Below the pieces are notes generated by a model. The model saw nothing but the letters and a program-made list of their open reading frames with translations. It did not search any database and had not been told where the DNA came from. From Planctomycetota bacterium (GTDB lineage: Bacteria; Planctomycetota; UBA1135; UBA2386), in NCBI GenBank assembly GCA_025459175.1, contig JALORC010000009.1:25945-89944 (forward strand): a stretch of 64,000 nucleotides of DNA, written 5' to 3'. The position numbers and the translations under genes were made by a program. Of this stretch, positions 17,832 to 27,013 are shown piece by piece (the stretch's first letter is position 1; every line of letters begins with the position of its first letter).

Positions 17832-19081
17832 GTGGTTCGATCCTGATTGCGCGACCGGCGACCGGTACCAGCGCCAACGCCGCGCCGACGGCGGCGCAGC
17901 GCCTGCTGCGGCAAGGCATCGTGGCACGGCTGCGCGGCCTGCGCGCCGGCGCGATCCGGCTGCGCGACCACCAGGGCGAGGAGCTGCTCGGCGATCCGGA
18001 CGCCCCGCTCGGCACGATCGCGCTCGAGGTGCACGACCCGGCGTTCTGGAGTGCGGTGGTGTGGAGCGGCGACGTCGGCGCCGGGGAGGCCTATGTCGCC
18101 GGGCAATGGTCGTGTTCGGATCTCGTGAAGCTGCTGCAGCTGTTCGTGCGCGACCGCGCCGTGCTGCTCGACGTCGACCAGTCGATGTGGTCGCTGCCGC
18201 GCCGGCTGCTGCTGCGCGTCGGGCAGTGGCTGCGCCGCAACCACAAGCGCGGCAGCGAACGCAACATCGCCGACCACTACGACCTCGGCGACGAGCTGTT
18301 CGAGCACTTCCTCGATCCGTCGATGACGTATTCGTCGGCGTGGTTCGAGCACGAGGGGCAGTCGCTCGCCGACGCGCAGCAGCACAAGCTGCAGCAGCTG
18401 TGCCGCCTGGTCGAGCTGCAGCCCACCGACCATCTGCTCGAGATCGGCACCGGCTGGGGCAGCATGGCGCTCTGCGCTGCCGGCAAGTTCGGGGCGAAGG
18501 TCACCACGACGACGATCTCGCGCAACCAGTATGGGCGCGCGCAACAGCGCATAGCGGCCGCCGGGCTGCAGGATCGGGTCGAGCTGCTGTTGCGCGACTA
18601 CCGCGACCTCGACGGCAGCTACGACAAGCTGGTCTCGTGCGAGATGATCGAGGCGGTCGGCGCGAAGTTCCTGCCGACCTACCTGCGCACGTGCGCGCAG
18701 CGGCTGCGGCCGGGGGGGCTGTTCGGGCTGCAGGCGATCACGATCGCCGACCAGCACTACGCGGAGGCGCTGCGCACCGTCGACTACATCAAGCGGCACG
18801 TGTTCCCGGGCAGCTTCATCCCGTCGGTGAACGCGATCGTCGGTGCGGCGACCGAGCACACGGACCTGCGCGTCGAGAAGCTCGAGGACTTCGGCCATCA
18901 CTACGCGCGCACGCTGCAGCAGTGGCGGCAGACGGTGCTGGCGGCGCCGGAGCCGTTCCTGCAGCGCGGCGGGCCGGCGTTGGTGCGGGCGTGGGAGTAC
19001 TACTTCGCGTACTGCGAGGCCGGGTTCCGCGAGCGGCACATCGGTGTGTGCCAGCTGCGCTTCCGGCGCGCGGGTGGGTGA
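17828..19081 (+). CDS. cfa: Cyclopropane-fatty-acyl-phospholipid synthase
   Basis: A 417-aa SAM-dependent enzyme that adds a methylene (or methyl) group to unsaturated phospholipid acyl chains. Motifs are HYDLGDELFEHFLDPSMTYS, LLEIGTGWGSMALCAAGKF, LVSCEMIEAVGAKFLPTY and YIKRHVFPGSFIPSV. Length and order match full-length bacterial Cfa, including the N-terminal lipid-binding region. Its start overlaps the DUF1365 stop (ATGA); it ends the operon. The second CFA-family enzyme at 12859 belongs to a different subgroup, so the locus makes two distinct methyl transfers. Confidence 0.93.
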   Translation: MSGSILIARPATGTSANAAPTAAQRLLRQGIVARLRGLRAGAIRLRDHQGEELLGDPDAPLGTIALEVHDPAFWSAVVWSGDVGAGEAYVAGQWSCSDLVKLLQLFVRDRAVLLDVDQSMWSLPRRLLLRVGQWLRRNHKRGSERNIADHYDLGDELFEHFLDPSMTYSSAWFEHEGQSLADAQQHKLQQLCRLVELQPTDHLLEIGTGWGSMALCAAGKFGAKVTTTTISRNQYGRAQQRIAAAGLQDRVELLLRDYRDLDGSYDKLVSCEMIEAVGAKFLPTYLRTCAQRLRPGGLFGLQAITIADQHYAEALRTVDYIKRHVFPGSFIPSVNAIVGAATEHTDLRVEKLEDFGHHYARTLQQWRQTVLAAPEPFLQRGGPALVRAWEYYFAYCEAGFRERHIGVCQLRFRRAGG

Positions 19082-19117
19082 AGTGCTGCTCGCTCGAGGG
19101 CGGGTGCCACAGCTGTC

Positions 19118-19897
19118 TCAAGCTGTCGCCGGCACCTCGTGCACGCTGATCCGCCCGTGTCGCAGCCAGCCCTCGGTGAGCAACCAGGTGCGGGCGTCGG
19201 TCACCGGCCGCACGATCGCCTCGATGCCCTTCAAAACGATGCGTTCGCGGAAGCCGGTGAACCACGGCGCCGACGTGAACGTGTCGATCGCCTGCGGCAC
19301 GTGCACCTCGCGGCCTTCGGCAGCGTGCTTCTTGCCGTTGCCGAAGACGTAGCGCAGCGCGTTGCGGACCTCACGCGGCGACTTCAGGATGTGGTCGTGG
19401 TAGCGGTCGGCGAACACGCTGCCGCGGCGTGACCACAGCTTGTTGAGCGCCTTGGCGATGCGGATCAGCAGGCCCTGCAGGCCGCGGCTGAGCGCTTGCC
19501 GGCCCTCGGCCTCGCAGATCAGGTGCAGGTGGTCGTTGAGGACCGCGTAGTGGCACAGGCGGAACGCGCCGCTGAGGTTGCGGGCACAGCCGGCCGCGAA
19601 CGCCGCGCGCAGCGCGTCGTATACGGTCTTGCTGCGCAAACGGGGCAAGCCACTGCGCAGTTTGAGTGTGACGTGCACCGGGAAGCGCTTCGCGAGCGGT
19701 GCGCGCTGGCGGTGTTCGACGCCGGGCCGGCCGGGGATCTTCGGCTTGCGCCCGGCGCCGGCGCGAGCGCCGCCGTGGCCGGCGCGGAACGGCAGCATCT
19801 GGGCGGTGGGCTTGCTGGTGGCGGGCCTCTGGCGCCTCGTCTTCGTCCGGGGTTCGGGGGTCGTCGCCATCTCGATAAGGCAGATATAAGCGATCAC
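19118..19897 (-). CDS. REP-associated-type tyrosine transposase, copy 1
   Basis: A 259-aa single-strand HUH transposase of the Y1/IS200-like, REP-associated (RAYT) type. The HUH motif is HYAVLNDHLHLICE; the likely catalytic tyrosine is in NALRYVFGN. A DNA-binding-like motif, GHGGARAGAGRKP, is near residue 40. Start may be here or at the internal ATG at 19870. I favour the longer form because the nine added residues (AYxCxIxMAT pattern) are conserved in the paralog at 57587-58348. No IS ends or TnpB partner are visible, so it is probably a domesticated single-copy gene. Convergent with cfa. Confidence 0.85.
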   Translation of the reverse strand: MIAYICLIEMATTPEPRTKTRRQRPATSKPTAQMLPFRAGHGGARAGAGRKPKIPGRPGVEHRQRAPLAKRFPVHVTLKLRSGLPRLRSKTVYDALRAAFAAGCARNLSGAFRLCHYAVLNDHLHLICEAEGRQALSRGLQGLLIRIAKALNKLWSRRGSVFADRYHDHILKSPREVRNALRYVFGNGKKHAAEGREVHVPQAIDTFTSAPWFTGFRERIVLKGIEAIVRPVTDARTWLLTEGWLRHGRISVHEVPATA

Positions 19898-20105
19898 GCG
19901 TCAGGTTGCCAGCATCCGACTCGGAAGTGGCGGGCTACGCGGCCACCGCAGCGTTCGTCCCCGTGTCGAGGCGACCGCGGGCAGCGCAGGCTCAGGGAAG
20001 GCGCCGGCCGTGGCGGGCGGCGGGCCCCGCTGACGGCGGTGATCCCAGTTCGGCGCCAGGGCATGCCCCGGCCACGAGCGCAGCACCGCGGTGCTGCTCG
20101 ATGCC

Positions 20106-21218
20106 TCAGAACAGCGTCGCCTGACCGCCGTTCGACAGCGACCACAGCGCGCCGAACTCGAGCGCCTGGTTGAACAGCTGGATCCCCGCGAACGTCGGGT
20201 TGTTCGGGATCGCGAGGCTCCAGCTCGCCGAACTGCCGACCGTCGGCACGAAGTCGACCAGGTCCGGCGTCGCCAGCGCGGTGCAGCCCGGCACGAACTC
20301 CGGCAGCGGCAGCGGCAGATTGAGCTGGCTGGTGCCGGTTAGCATGAACAGGAAGCCCGGTCCGACGTTCGTCACGTCGAGCGCGAACGTGCCGCCGATC
20401 GCCGGCAGGCTGACCAGCTGCAGCGCCGACACCCCGACCGGGTTCGCGCAGCCGGCCCCGTAGGTCAGCCACTGCGGCCCCGTCAGTTCGCGGATCTGGA
20501 ACGCGGTCAGGTGCGGCCGCAGCGAGTTGGCGGCGACCGGGTGCGAGCCCTGCACCAGCAGCCACAGTGGCGTCGTGGTGTCGGTGCGCGTGAAGGTGCC
20601 GATGCAGTGCGACCCGAACACCGCGTCCGGCGTGGTGGTGGCCGGCGCATTGTCGGGATCGCCGTCGAGCGGCGCCGACAGCGGGCCCTGCACCAGCGAG
20701 GCGAGGTTGCTGACGTCGCCGCCGACCAGCGTCGCGGCACCGAGCGCCGAACTCAGCGTCATCGCGCGGTCGTAGAGCGCCGCGGTGCCGGTGCCGAGCC
20801 GCTGGTCGGTGAACCAGCACTGGATCTCGTAGCTGCGGCCGGCGGTCAGCGTCGCGATCGTGTCGAGCCGGATCGCGCCCCAGCCGGTCGGGTTGCCGGT
20901 GGTGCCGCTGGTGGCGCGCGCCGAGTTCAACATCAGGTCGTAGGCGGTGTCGCCGGTCGTCGAGCTGTTCAGCGCCACCGTCGAGGCGTTGGTCCAGCCG
21001 CTCGGCGCGAAGTTGCCGGTGAACGTGACGCCGTTGACGACCGGCGTCTGCGCGGCGCCGGCCGAGTGCAGGTTGCGCGCGACCATCAGCGTGCCGTTCA
21101 GGCTGACATCGCTCGGCGCGAGTGTCGGCAGCACCGGGCCCCATTGGATCGTCTGGGCGGTGGCGGGTGCGAGAATGCTCGTTGCGAGCAGCAGCGGAAT
21201 GACAATGCGGTTCGACAT
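20106..21218 (-). CDS. Secreted protein of unknown function
   Basis: A 370-aa exported protein with signal peptide (MSNRIVIPLLLATSILAPAT, cleaved after TAQ). The N-terminal 200 residues resemble a jelly-roll carbohydrate-binding-type domain (ITAGRSYEIQCWFTDQ segment). The rest begins LTYGAGCANP and ends in a strand-rich region with IQLFNQALEFGALWSLSNGG, a diverged version of the C-terminal module seen in the proteins at 3508 and 43137. The start at 21218 was chosen for the signal peptide. No enzyme motif. Confidence 0.75.
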   Translation of the reverse strand: MSNRIVIPLLLATSILAPATAQTIQWGPVLPTLAPSDVSLNGTLMVARNLHSAGAAQTPVVNGVTFTGNFAPSGWTNASTVALNSSTTGDTAYDLMLNSARATSGTTGNPTGWGAIRLDTIATLTAGRSYEIQCWFTDQRLGTGTAALYDRAMTLSSALGAATLVGGDVSNLASLVQGPLSAPLDGDPDNAPATTTPDAVFGSHCIGTFTRTDTTTPLWLLVQGSHPVAANSLRPHLTAFQIRELTGPQWLTYGAGCANPVGVSALQLVSLPAIGGTFALDVTNVGPGFLFMLTGTSQLNLPLPLPEFVPGCTALATPDLVDFVPTVGSSASWSLAIPNNPTFAGIQLFNQALEFGALWSLSNGGQATLF

Positions 21219-21530
21219 CGTGGGATGGGCAGGTGGAGGAGCCGTAGGGACCGCACGGATCGCGACCCTTGCGCCGAAGTGTCCCACACCGGAGGCGATC
21301 AACGAGGGCGGTTGGCCGGCGGAATCCCGGGATTCCACAGCTGCAATCCCACTTGGCGACGGGAGCCGAACTGCCGACGTCCGCCGGATGCCGGTGGCAT
21401 CGGCAAATGCTTGAGCGGCGCAGCGGCGAACGGCACACTCCCCCGCGGTGGAGGCTCAGCTCGCGCTTCCTTCTACTCGGACTAGCACGGGCGCTTTCCT
21501 CCACCACTTCCTCTCCTTCTGCCTGCGCGC
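21219..21530. other. 312-base divergent intergenic region
   Basis: Lies between the leftward secreted-protein gene and the rightward RING-protein gene, so it must hold both promoters. I see no RNA gene, convincing -10/-35 pair or significant repeat in it. Reading frames through it lack signal peptides or family motifs. Confidence 0.5.
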
Positions 21531-24191
21531 ATGGCCACGGTAGCGCCGAGCAACTTCACCGAGCTGCTGCTGATGCGCCAGGGCCGCTGGTTCCTGCCGG
21601 AAGAGCCGTCTGCGTCGGGGACCGGCGCCGCGACCGCGGACGAAGCACAGCTGCGCGGCTTCGAACTCGAGGCAGCCCAGCTCGGTCATGTGCTGTCGGC
21701 ACGATTGCGGGCCCGCCTGGTTCGTTGCACACCGAACGCGCTCGCGGCGCGGCTCGCCGAACTGCGCGAGGTCGTGCGCAAGCGGACCGGCGGCGACCAG
21801 GCGCTGCAGCCGCTGTTCCGCCGCTTCCCCGACGGGGTTCCGGTCGACACGAAGGCCCTGTGGTGGCAGCGGGTCCTCGTGCACTACCTGCAGGGGCCGG
21901 AGCAGCCGTGCGTGTGGTGTCGCGCGACCGGCAGCACGCACGTGCTCGATCCGTGCCAGCACATCGTGTGCGACCGTTGCTTCGACCTCGCTGACTACCA
22001 CGGTTGCCCGATCTGCGGCCACGTGTTGTCGCGGCCGTGGCCGTTCTGCGTCGCTCCCGTCGCGATGCCCGGGGATCCGGTGGTGAAGCCGGTGCGGTTC
22101 CAGCTGCTCGATCTCGGCAACTGCGATGCGACCAGCACGCTCGCGACCGCAGCGGAGGAGCTGTTCCGGCAATTGCTGGCGCGGCCACAGGCGATGTCGC
22201 CGGTCGATGTCGACGCGCTGCGCCTGGTGCTCGGCGAGTTCGCCGGTGCGGTGCTGGCCTGGCTGCCGGCGAAGATCCCGGCCCGCGAGAACGTCGCCCA
22301 CGTGTTCGCCGTGTTGATCGAACGGGCCCTGAGCGGTGCGAGCGGTCCGCCGCTCGACGCTGTGCTGCAGGCCGCTCGTGCGCATTTGCTGGTGGCCACC
22401 GACGTGCTGCGGCTGGTGACGGCGCTGTCGGGGCAGTCGCCGGGGCTGGTGCCGGTGCCGAAGCAGGTGCTCGGCAAACCGATCTCGCGGCCCGGCCGCG
22501 CAACCTTCGAGCCGCTGGATCCGCGCCGCTACCCGCCGCCGAGAGGCGATGCCGAACGCGCCTGGCTGACCCTGAGCCACCACCGGTTCGTGGTTCGCAG
22601 GCTGCCGCGCCGACTGCGACGCGCGTTGCTCGAAGTGCTGGACGCGATGCCGACGGCGGCGCTGGCCGAGGACCTGTGGCGGCATCGTTCGCGCTGGCTG
22701 TGGCTCGGCGAGTTCCTGCACCCCGGCGAGTTCACTGTGCGACTGCCGACCATCGCCGGCATGTTCGCGTGGTTGCGCAATCCTGAACGCGTGCCCGCGC
22801 CGGTCGCGCGCTGGAGCAGCCGCGTCGCGGCGGCGCTGCGGAGCCGCGACGACACGCAAGCGAACGCGCTGCTGGCGCAGCGTCCCGGCGAGTGGCTGCG
22901 CCGACTCGACGCGCAGCTGCGCCGCAGCCGGTCACCGCAGCTGGTGCTCGATGCGTTCCTGCCGACGCTGCCGAGGACCGCTCTACCGGCGCTGCTGGCG
23001 TTGCGCGCGCACCTCGCACAGCGCCTGGCTCCTTTGCCGGCTCGCGTGTTCTTCCCCAAGCGCACGTTCTGGGTGCCGAAGGACCCACGCGACCGCAGGC
23101 CGCCGCTGCCCGCCGGAGCGGTCACCGCGGCCTGCGCCGCGATCGACGCCGAACTGCTGCGCCGCCTGCAGCGGCTGCCACCGCGCGCGGTGGCGTTGCT
23201 CGACGAAGCATTGGCGACGCTGACGGTGCCGTTCGCCGAACGTTCCGCCAGCCGCGCCGGTCTGGCGCTGGCGCGCGGTTCGTCGGTGGCGATCCCGAGC
23301 GGGCCGGTGGTGCGGTTCTTCCTGCACTGGTGCCAGCCCCGAGGGGCGCCCTACTCGACCGACATCGATCTGTCGGTCGGCTTCTTCGATGCCGAATGGC
23401 GGCACACAGGCACCTGCTCCTACTACGAGCTCACCGCGAAGGGACGCGACGGGCGCGCGGTCGCGAAGAGCTCCGGCGACTTCACCAGCGCGCCGTGGCC
23501 GGACGGCGCCGCCGAGTTCGTCGATCTCGATCGCCCCGCGGCCGTGGCCGCCGGCTACCGCTACGCGCTGATGGTCGTCAACGCCTACAGCGGGCAGCCG
23601 TTCGGCCAGCTGGCGCGCGCCAGCGCCGGGGTCATGTTGCGCGAGCCAGGGCCCGGCACCGCGTTCGCTCCGGCCACCGTCGAACACGCGTTCGCACTCG
23701 ATGGCGAACACGGCATCTTCCTGCCGATGCTGGTCGACCTCGCCACCGACCGGCTGCACTGGCTCGATGCCTATGCAACCGGCATGCCGTCGATGAACAA
23801 TCTTGCCAGTGCGAGCGGCACGCTGCAGCACCTGGCGGCGGCGATGATGGACTACTTCGGCAGCAGCACGCGCGCGTCGATGTTCGAGCTGGTGACCCTG
23901 CATGCCGCGGCGCGTTGCCCGCGTGTGATCGTGCGCGGCCCCGATGGCGCGCTGGTCGAGTTCGTGCGGCGCGAGGGCGAGACGGCGCTCGCGTTCCTGC
24001 AGCGCGTGCGCGGACTCACCGAGGTCGATGGCCGGCCGCTGCAGCTCGAACTCGGCGCGACACCGGCATTCGTCGCGGTGGCGGTCGGCGATGTCGCGGT
24101 GCCCGACGGCAGCGACGTCTACGCGCTGTTCCGGCGCCGGCTGGTGCCGAATCGCGGCGCCGCCGATCTGCTGGCGATCCCTTCCGCGTAG
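21531..24191 (+). CDS. RING-finger protein, MXAN_6230/SCO0854-like, with TerD-like domain
   Basis: An 886-aa cytoplasmic protein. Residues 127-162 form a complete C3HC4 RING pattern: C127-x2-C130, C142-x-H144, C147-x2-C150, C159-x2-C162. RING fingers bind two zinc ions and in eukaryotes recruit ubiquitin-conjugating enzymes; they are rare in bacteria. A large helical arginine/leucine-rich region follows. Residues about 590-705 hold YSTDIDLSVGFFDAEWRH, KSSGDFTSAPW and YRYALMVVNAYSGQPF, similar to the calcium-binding TerD fold of stress proteins. The architecture recalls the family named after Myxococcus MXAN_6230 and Streptomyces SCO0854, of unknown function. No E1, E2 or ubiquitin-like gene is nearby. 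Confidence 0.8.
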   Translation: MATVAPSNFTELLLMRQGRWFLPEEPSASGTGAATADEAQLRGFELEAAQLGHVLSARLRARLVRCTPNALAARLAELREVVRKRTGGDQALQPLFRRFPDGVPVDTKALWWQRVLVHYLQGPEQPCVWCRATGSTHVLDPCQHIVCDRCFDLADYHGCPICGHVLSRPWPFCVAPVAMPGDPVVKPVRFQLLDLGNCDATSTLATAAEELFRQLLARPQAMSPVDVDALRLVLGEFAGAVLAWLPAKIPARENVAHVFAVLIERALSGASGPPLDAVLQAARAHLLVATDVLRLVTALSGQSPGLVPVPKQVLGKPISRPGRATFEPLDPRRYPPPRGDAERAWLTLSHHRFVVRRLPRRLRRALLEVLDAMPTAALAEDLWRHRSRWLWLGEFLHPGEFTVRLPTIAGMFAWLRNPERVPAPVARWSSRVAAALRSRDDTQANALLAQRPGEWLRRLDAQLRRSRSPQLVLDAFLPTLPRTALPALLALRAHLAQRLAPLPARVFFPKRTFWVPKDPRDRRPPLPAGAVTAACAAIDAELLRRLQRLPPRAVALLDEALATLTVPFAERSASRAGLALARGSSVAIPSGPVVRFFLHWCQPRGAPYSTDIDLSVGFFDAEWRHTGTCSYYELTAKGRDGRAVAKSSGDFTSAPWPDGAAEFVDLDRPAAVAAGYRYALMVVNAYSGQPFGQLARASAGVMLREPGPGTAFAPATVEHAFALDGEHGIFLPMLVDLATDRLHWLDAYATGMPSMNNLASASGTLQHLAAAMMDYFGSSTRASMFELVTLHAAARCPRVIVRGPDGALVEFVRREGETALAFLQRVRGLTEVDGRPLQLELGATPAFVAVAVGDVAVPDGSDVYALFRRRLVPNRGAADLLAIPSA

Positions 24192-24210
24192 GTTCGGTTC
24201 GCGCACTGCG

Positions 24211-25233
24211 TCACTCGACCACGAACGTGTGCTCGGCGACCAATCGTCGGGCGTCGCGCGCGATCGGCACGATCACCGTCTCCGCGTCGCGTTCGGCCCA
24301 TTGCCGTCGTTCGTCGGACAGCAGCGGATCGCCTTCGAACCAGAGGGTCCGGAACCGCGGCTTGTCGTCGACGCCGACCGAGAAGTGGATGTGCGCGGGC
24401 TCTTGGCGACTCGGGTACGGGCCGGGGCGGATGGTGTCGAACCGCACGCGCCCGTCGTCATCGGTCCACGCCAGCGTCGACAGCCGCGGCGTCATGCGGT
24501 TCCAACCGGCGGGGTTGTAGTGCCCGTTCGCATCGGTCTGCATCGCCGAGACCTTGGCGCGCACCAGCGGCTTGCCGTCGCCGTCGACGACGCAGAACAC
24601 GATCTGCATGCGTTCGCCGGGTTCGAACGCCGGCGCGATCTGCGCATCGGCCGCGGCGTGGGGCAGCACGTGGCGCTCGCTGTCGGCAAGCGACTTCGCC
24701 ACCTCGGCGACGCGATCGAGCGCGGGCTCGTCCCAGCGCCGGAACACGCGGCGATTGACGAGCGCGTAGACGCGCAGCGCCGGCCGATCGCGATCGGCGT
24801 GCCCGTACTGGCCCGACGTCGCCGCATCGCTCCAGCTCGGCACCTGCACGACGAACGTCGCACCGAGCCCGGCGGCCTGCACCGCGGCGGCCGTCGCTTC
24901 GCGCACCGCGCCACCGCCGGCCGGCACCAGCACCAGGTAGCGCACCGGCCGCTCGTCAGCATCGGCGGCGGCCAGCGCACGTTCGAGCGCGAGGCCCTGC
25001 GCGAGCTGGTCCTCCTGCACCCAGATCTGCAGCTGCGGCACGTTGCCGTGCACGCACAGCGGGCAGGCGGTCTTGCCGGCGTGCGGACCGGTGAGGTGTC
25101 GCGGCAGGAATGACGGCGCCGGTGCCGACGGCGGCAGCCCGCGATCGCCGGCGGGGCGCTCCGGGTCCTGCGCGGTGGCGGTGACGAGCAGGGCGAACGG
25201 CAACCACACGAGGCGAGCACGCGACCGGTCCAT
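24211..25233 (-). CDS. Exported intradiol-dioxygenase-like protein with redoxin-like N-terminus
   Basis: A 340-aa protein with a signal peptide (LVWLPFALLVTATAQ). Residues 55-200 include C57-PL-C60 and an alpha/beta region that may be thioredoxin/peroxiredoxin-like. Residues 205-330 match the catalytic domain of intradiol ring-cleavage dioxygenases, with the four iron ligands in place: Y239 (GHYNP), Y273 (PGPYP), H281 and H283 (PAHIHF). An exported, non-heme Fe(III) dioxygenase of unknown aromatic substrate is implied. Convergent with the RING gene, alone on its strand. Confidence 0.75.
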   Translation of the reverse strand: MDRSRARLVWLPFALLVTATAQDPERPAGDRGLPPSAPAPSFLPRHLTGPHAGKTACPLCVHGNVPQLQIWVQEDQLAQGLALERALAAADADERPVRYLVLVPAGGGAVREATAAAVQAAGLGATFVVQVPSWSDAATSGQYGHADRDRPALRVYALVNRRVFRRWDEPALDRVAEVAKSLADSERHVLPHAAADAQIAPAFEPGERMQIVFCVVDGDGKPLVRAKVSAMQTDANGHYNPAGWNRMTPRLSTLAWTDDDGRVRFDTIRPGPYPSRQEPAHIHFSVGVDDKPRFRTLWFEGDPLLSDERRQWAERDAETVIVPIARDARRLVAEHTFVVE

Positions 25234-25325
25234 GCCCGCACGACGTCGGTGGGGCAGGATTCGTTAGCGGCGGAGCGCGGTTCTTCGTCGTCGGCTTCGC
25301 GATGGCGCTGCGTGCCTGACCGCGA

Positions 25326-26294
25326 TCAGGCCCGCAGCGCTTCGCGCGCGGCCTGCGCATCGCGCGCGATCTGCGCCCGCAGCGCCTCGACCGACGCGAA
25401 CTTCTGTTCCGGCCGCAGCAGCTGGCGGAACATCACCTCGAGTTCGCGGTCGTAGAGGTCGCCCTGGAAGTCGAGCAGGTGCACCTCGAGCTGCATCGCG
25501 TCGTTCGCGCCGCCGGTCGCGGTCGCGAACGTGGGCCGCACGCCGAGGTTGGCGACCGCCGGATGGATCTGGCCGTCGACGATCGCCTCGACCGCGTAGA
25601 CGCCAGCGGGCGGCAGCGCGCCGGACTGCAACCGCACGTTCGCGGTCGGGAAGCCGAGCTCGCGGCCGCGCGCCGATCCGTGCACGACGGTGCCGAGCGC
25701 ACCCGGGAAGCGGCCGAGGAAGCGCCGCGCCAGCGCCAGGTCGCCGCGCGCGATCGCCTGCCGGATCGCCGTCGACGACACCGGCTGCCCGTCGACCTCG
25801 AACGGCGCGCCGGTGCGCACCTCGAAGCCGAATTCCTGACCGAGCTCGCGGAAGTGCTCGGGCGTGCCGGCGCGGTCCTTGCCGAGCGCCGAGTCGTAGC
25901 CGAGCAACAGTCCGCGCGCGTGCAGCCGTTCGACCAGGATGCGCTGCGCGAACTCACGCGCGGTCATGTTCTGCAGCCGCGGTTCGAACTGCAGCAGCAC
26001 CAGCCGCAGCACACCGGCCCGGCGCAGCAGGCGCAGCCGGTGCGGCACGCTGACCAGCAGCGGTGGCGCCTGCCCCAGCAGCACCTGATCGGGGTGGTTG
26101 GCGAACGTCACCACGGTCGGCATGCCCTGCAGCGCCGACGACATCTCGAGCAGCTGGTGCAGCAGCCGGTGGTGGCCGAGGTGCACCCCGTCGAACACCC
26201 CGACCGCGACCACCGACTGGCTCGGCGGCGCGTCGCCGTAGGTGGCACGCAGGTCGAGGGCCTGCAGGGCGTCGAGACCTTCGATCAGGCGCAT
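25326..26294 (-). CDS. ribF: Bifunctional riboflavin kinase / FAD synthetase
   Basis: A 322-aa enzyme that phosphorylates riboflavin to FMN and adenylylates FMN to FAD. The N-terminal adenylyltransferase domain has VGVFDGVHLGHHRLL (HxGH nucleotide motif). The C-terminal riboflavin kinase domain has GRELGFPTANV. Length is typical of bacterial RibF. It lies 22 bases downstream of def on the same strand, so the two are probably co-transcribed. Confidence 0.96.
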   Translation of the reverse strand: MRLIEGLDALQALDLRATYGDAPPSQSVVAVGVFDGVHLGHHRLLHQLLEMSSALQGMPTVVTFANHPDQVLLGQAPPLLVSVPHRLRLLRRAGVLRLVLLQFEPRLQNMTAREFAQRILVERLHARGLLLGYDSALGKDRAGTPEHFRELGQEFGFEVRTGAPFEVDGQPVSSTAIRQAIARGDLALARRFLGRFPGALGTVVHGSARGRELGFPTANVRLQSGALPPAGVYAVEAIVDGQIHPAVANLGVRPTFATATGGANDAMQLEVHLLDFQGDLYDRELEVMFRQLLRPEQKFASVEALRAQIARDAQAAREALRA

Positions 26295-26316
26295 GGCAGC
26301 GCAATGTAGGCGGGGG

Positions 26317-26829
26317 TCAGGCCCGGGCGCGATACTCGGCCTCGAGCTCCTGCAGCTTGGCCTTGGCGCGCAGCTTCTCGGTGGCGGTCAGCCGGTCGGT
26401 GAAGAACACGCCGTCGAGGTGGTCGAGTTCGTGCTGGATGATGCGCGCGAGCCAGCCGCTGGCGGCCAGCGTCTGCTCCTTGCCATCGAGGTCCTGGTAG
26501 GCGACCGTGATGTCGACCCAGCGTTCGACCTCGGCATGGATGCCGGGGAACGACAGGCAGCCCTCCTCGCCGAACTCCCGCCCCTTCTTGCGCAGCAGCC
26601 GGGGGTTGCAGAGGGTCAGTTCGCCCTTGCGGTCCTGCTTGCTGCCCTCGGGGTTGAGCACCAGCAGCTTCTGCTCGATGCCGACCTGGGGGGCGGCCAG
26701 GCCCACCCCGCCCTCCTCGTACATCGCTTCCATCATGCGCTCGGACAGCGCCCGCAGCTCGGCGTCGAAGCGGGTGATCGGCTGGCCGCCGCGGCGGAGG
26801 ATCGGGTCGGGATAGATCAGGACTTGCAT
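26317..26829 (-). CDS. def: Peptide deformylase
   Basis: A 170-aa metalloenzyme that removes the N-formyl group from nascent proteins. All three motifs are present: GVGLAAPQVG, EGCLSFPG and QHELDHLDGV (metal ligands Cys and two His). Normal length. Upstream gene of a def-ribF unit, divergent from the TPR gene. Confidence 0.97.
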   Translation of the reverse strand: MQVLIYPDPILRRGGQPITRFDAELRALSERMMEAMYEEGGVGLAAPQVGIEQKLLVLNPEGSKQDRKGELTLCNPRLLRKKGREFGEEGCLSFPGIHAEVERWVDITVAYQDLDGKEQTLAASGWLARIIQHELDHLDGVFFTDRLTATEKLRAKAKLQELEAEYRARA

Positions 26830-27013
26830 GCGGGTGCGGGCGCGGGGAAGAAGGTCCGGTGCGGCTCGGTGCGTGGGTCGTGGTCCGCCGGGCGGCGGTG
26901 GCGCCCAAGTCGGAACACGGGCCGTTGCGGCGCCCGTCGGTGGCAGGTAGATTCTTCGCCCCTTTCGCCGGCGTCAAGATGTGCCCCCGAGCCGGCGCAC
27001 GCAATCCTTCCTC

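Noticed and set aside
19118..19897. Complete IS200-type insertion sequence
   Set aside because: No end hairpins, flanking duplications or TnpB gene were seen around either transposase.
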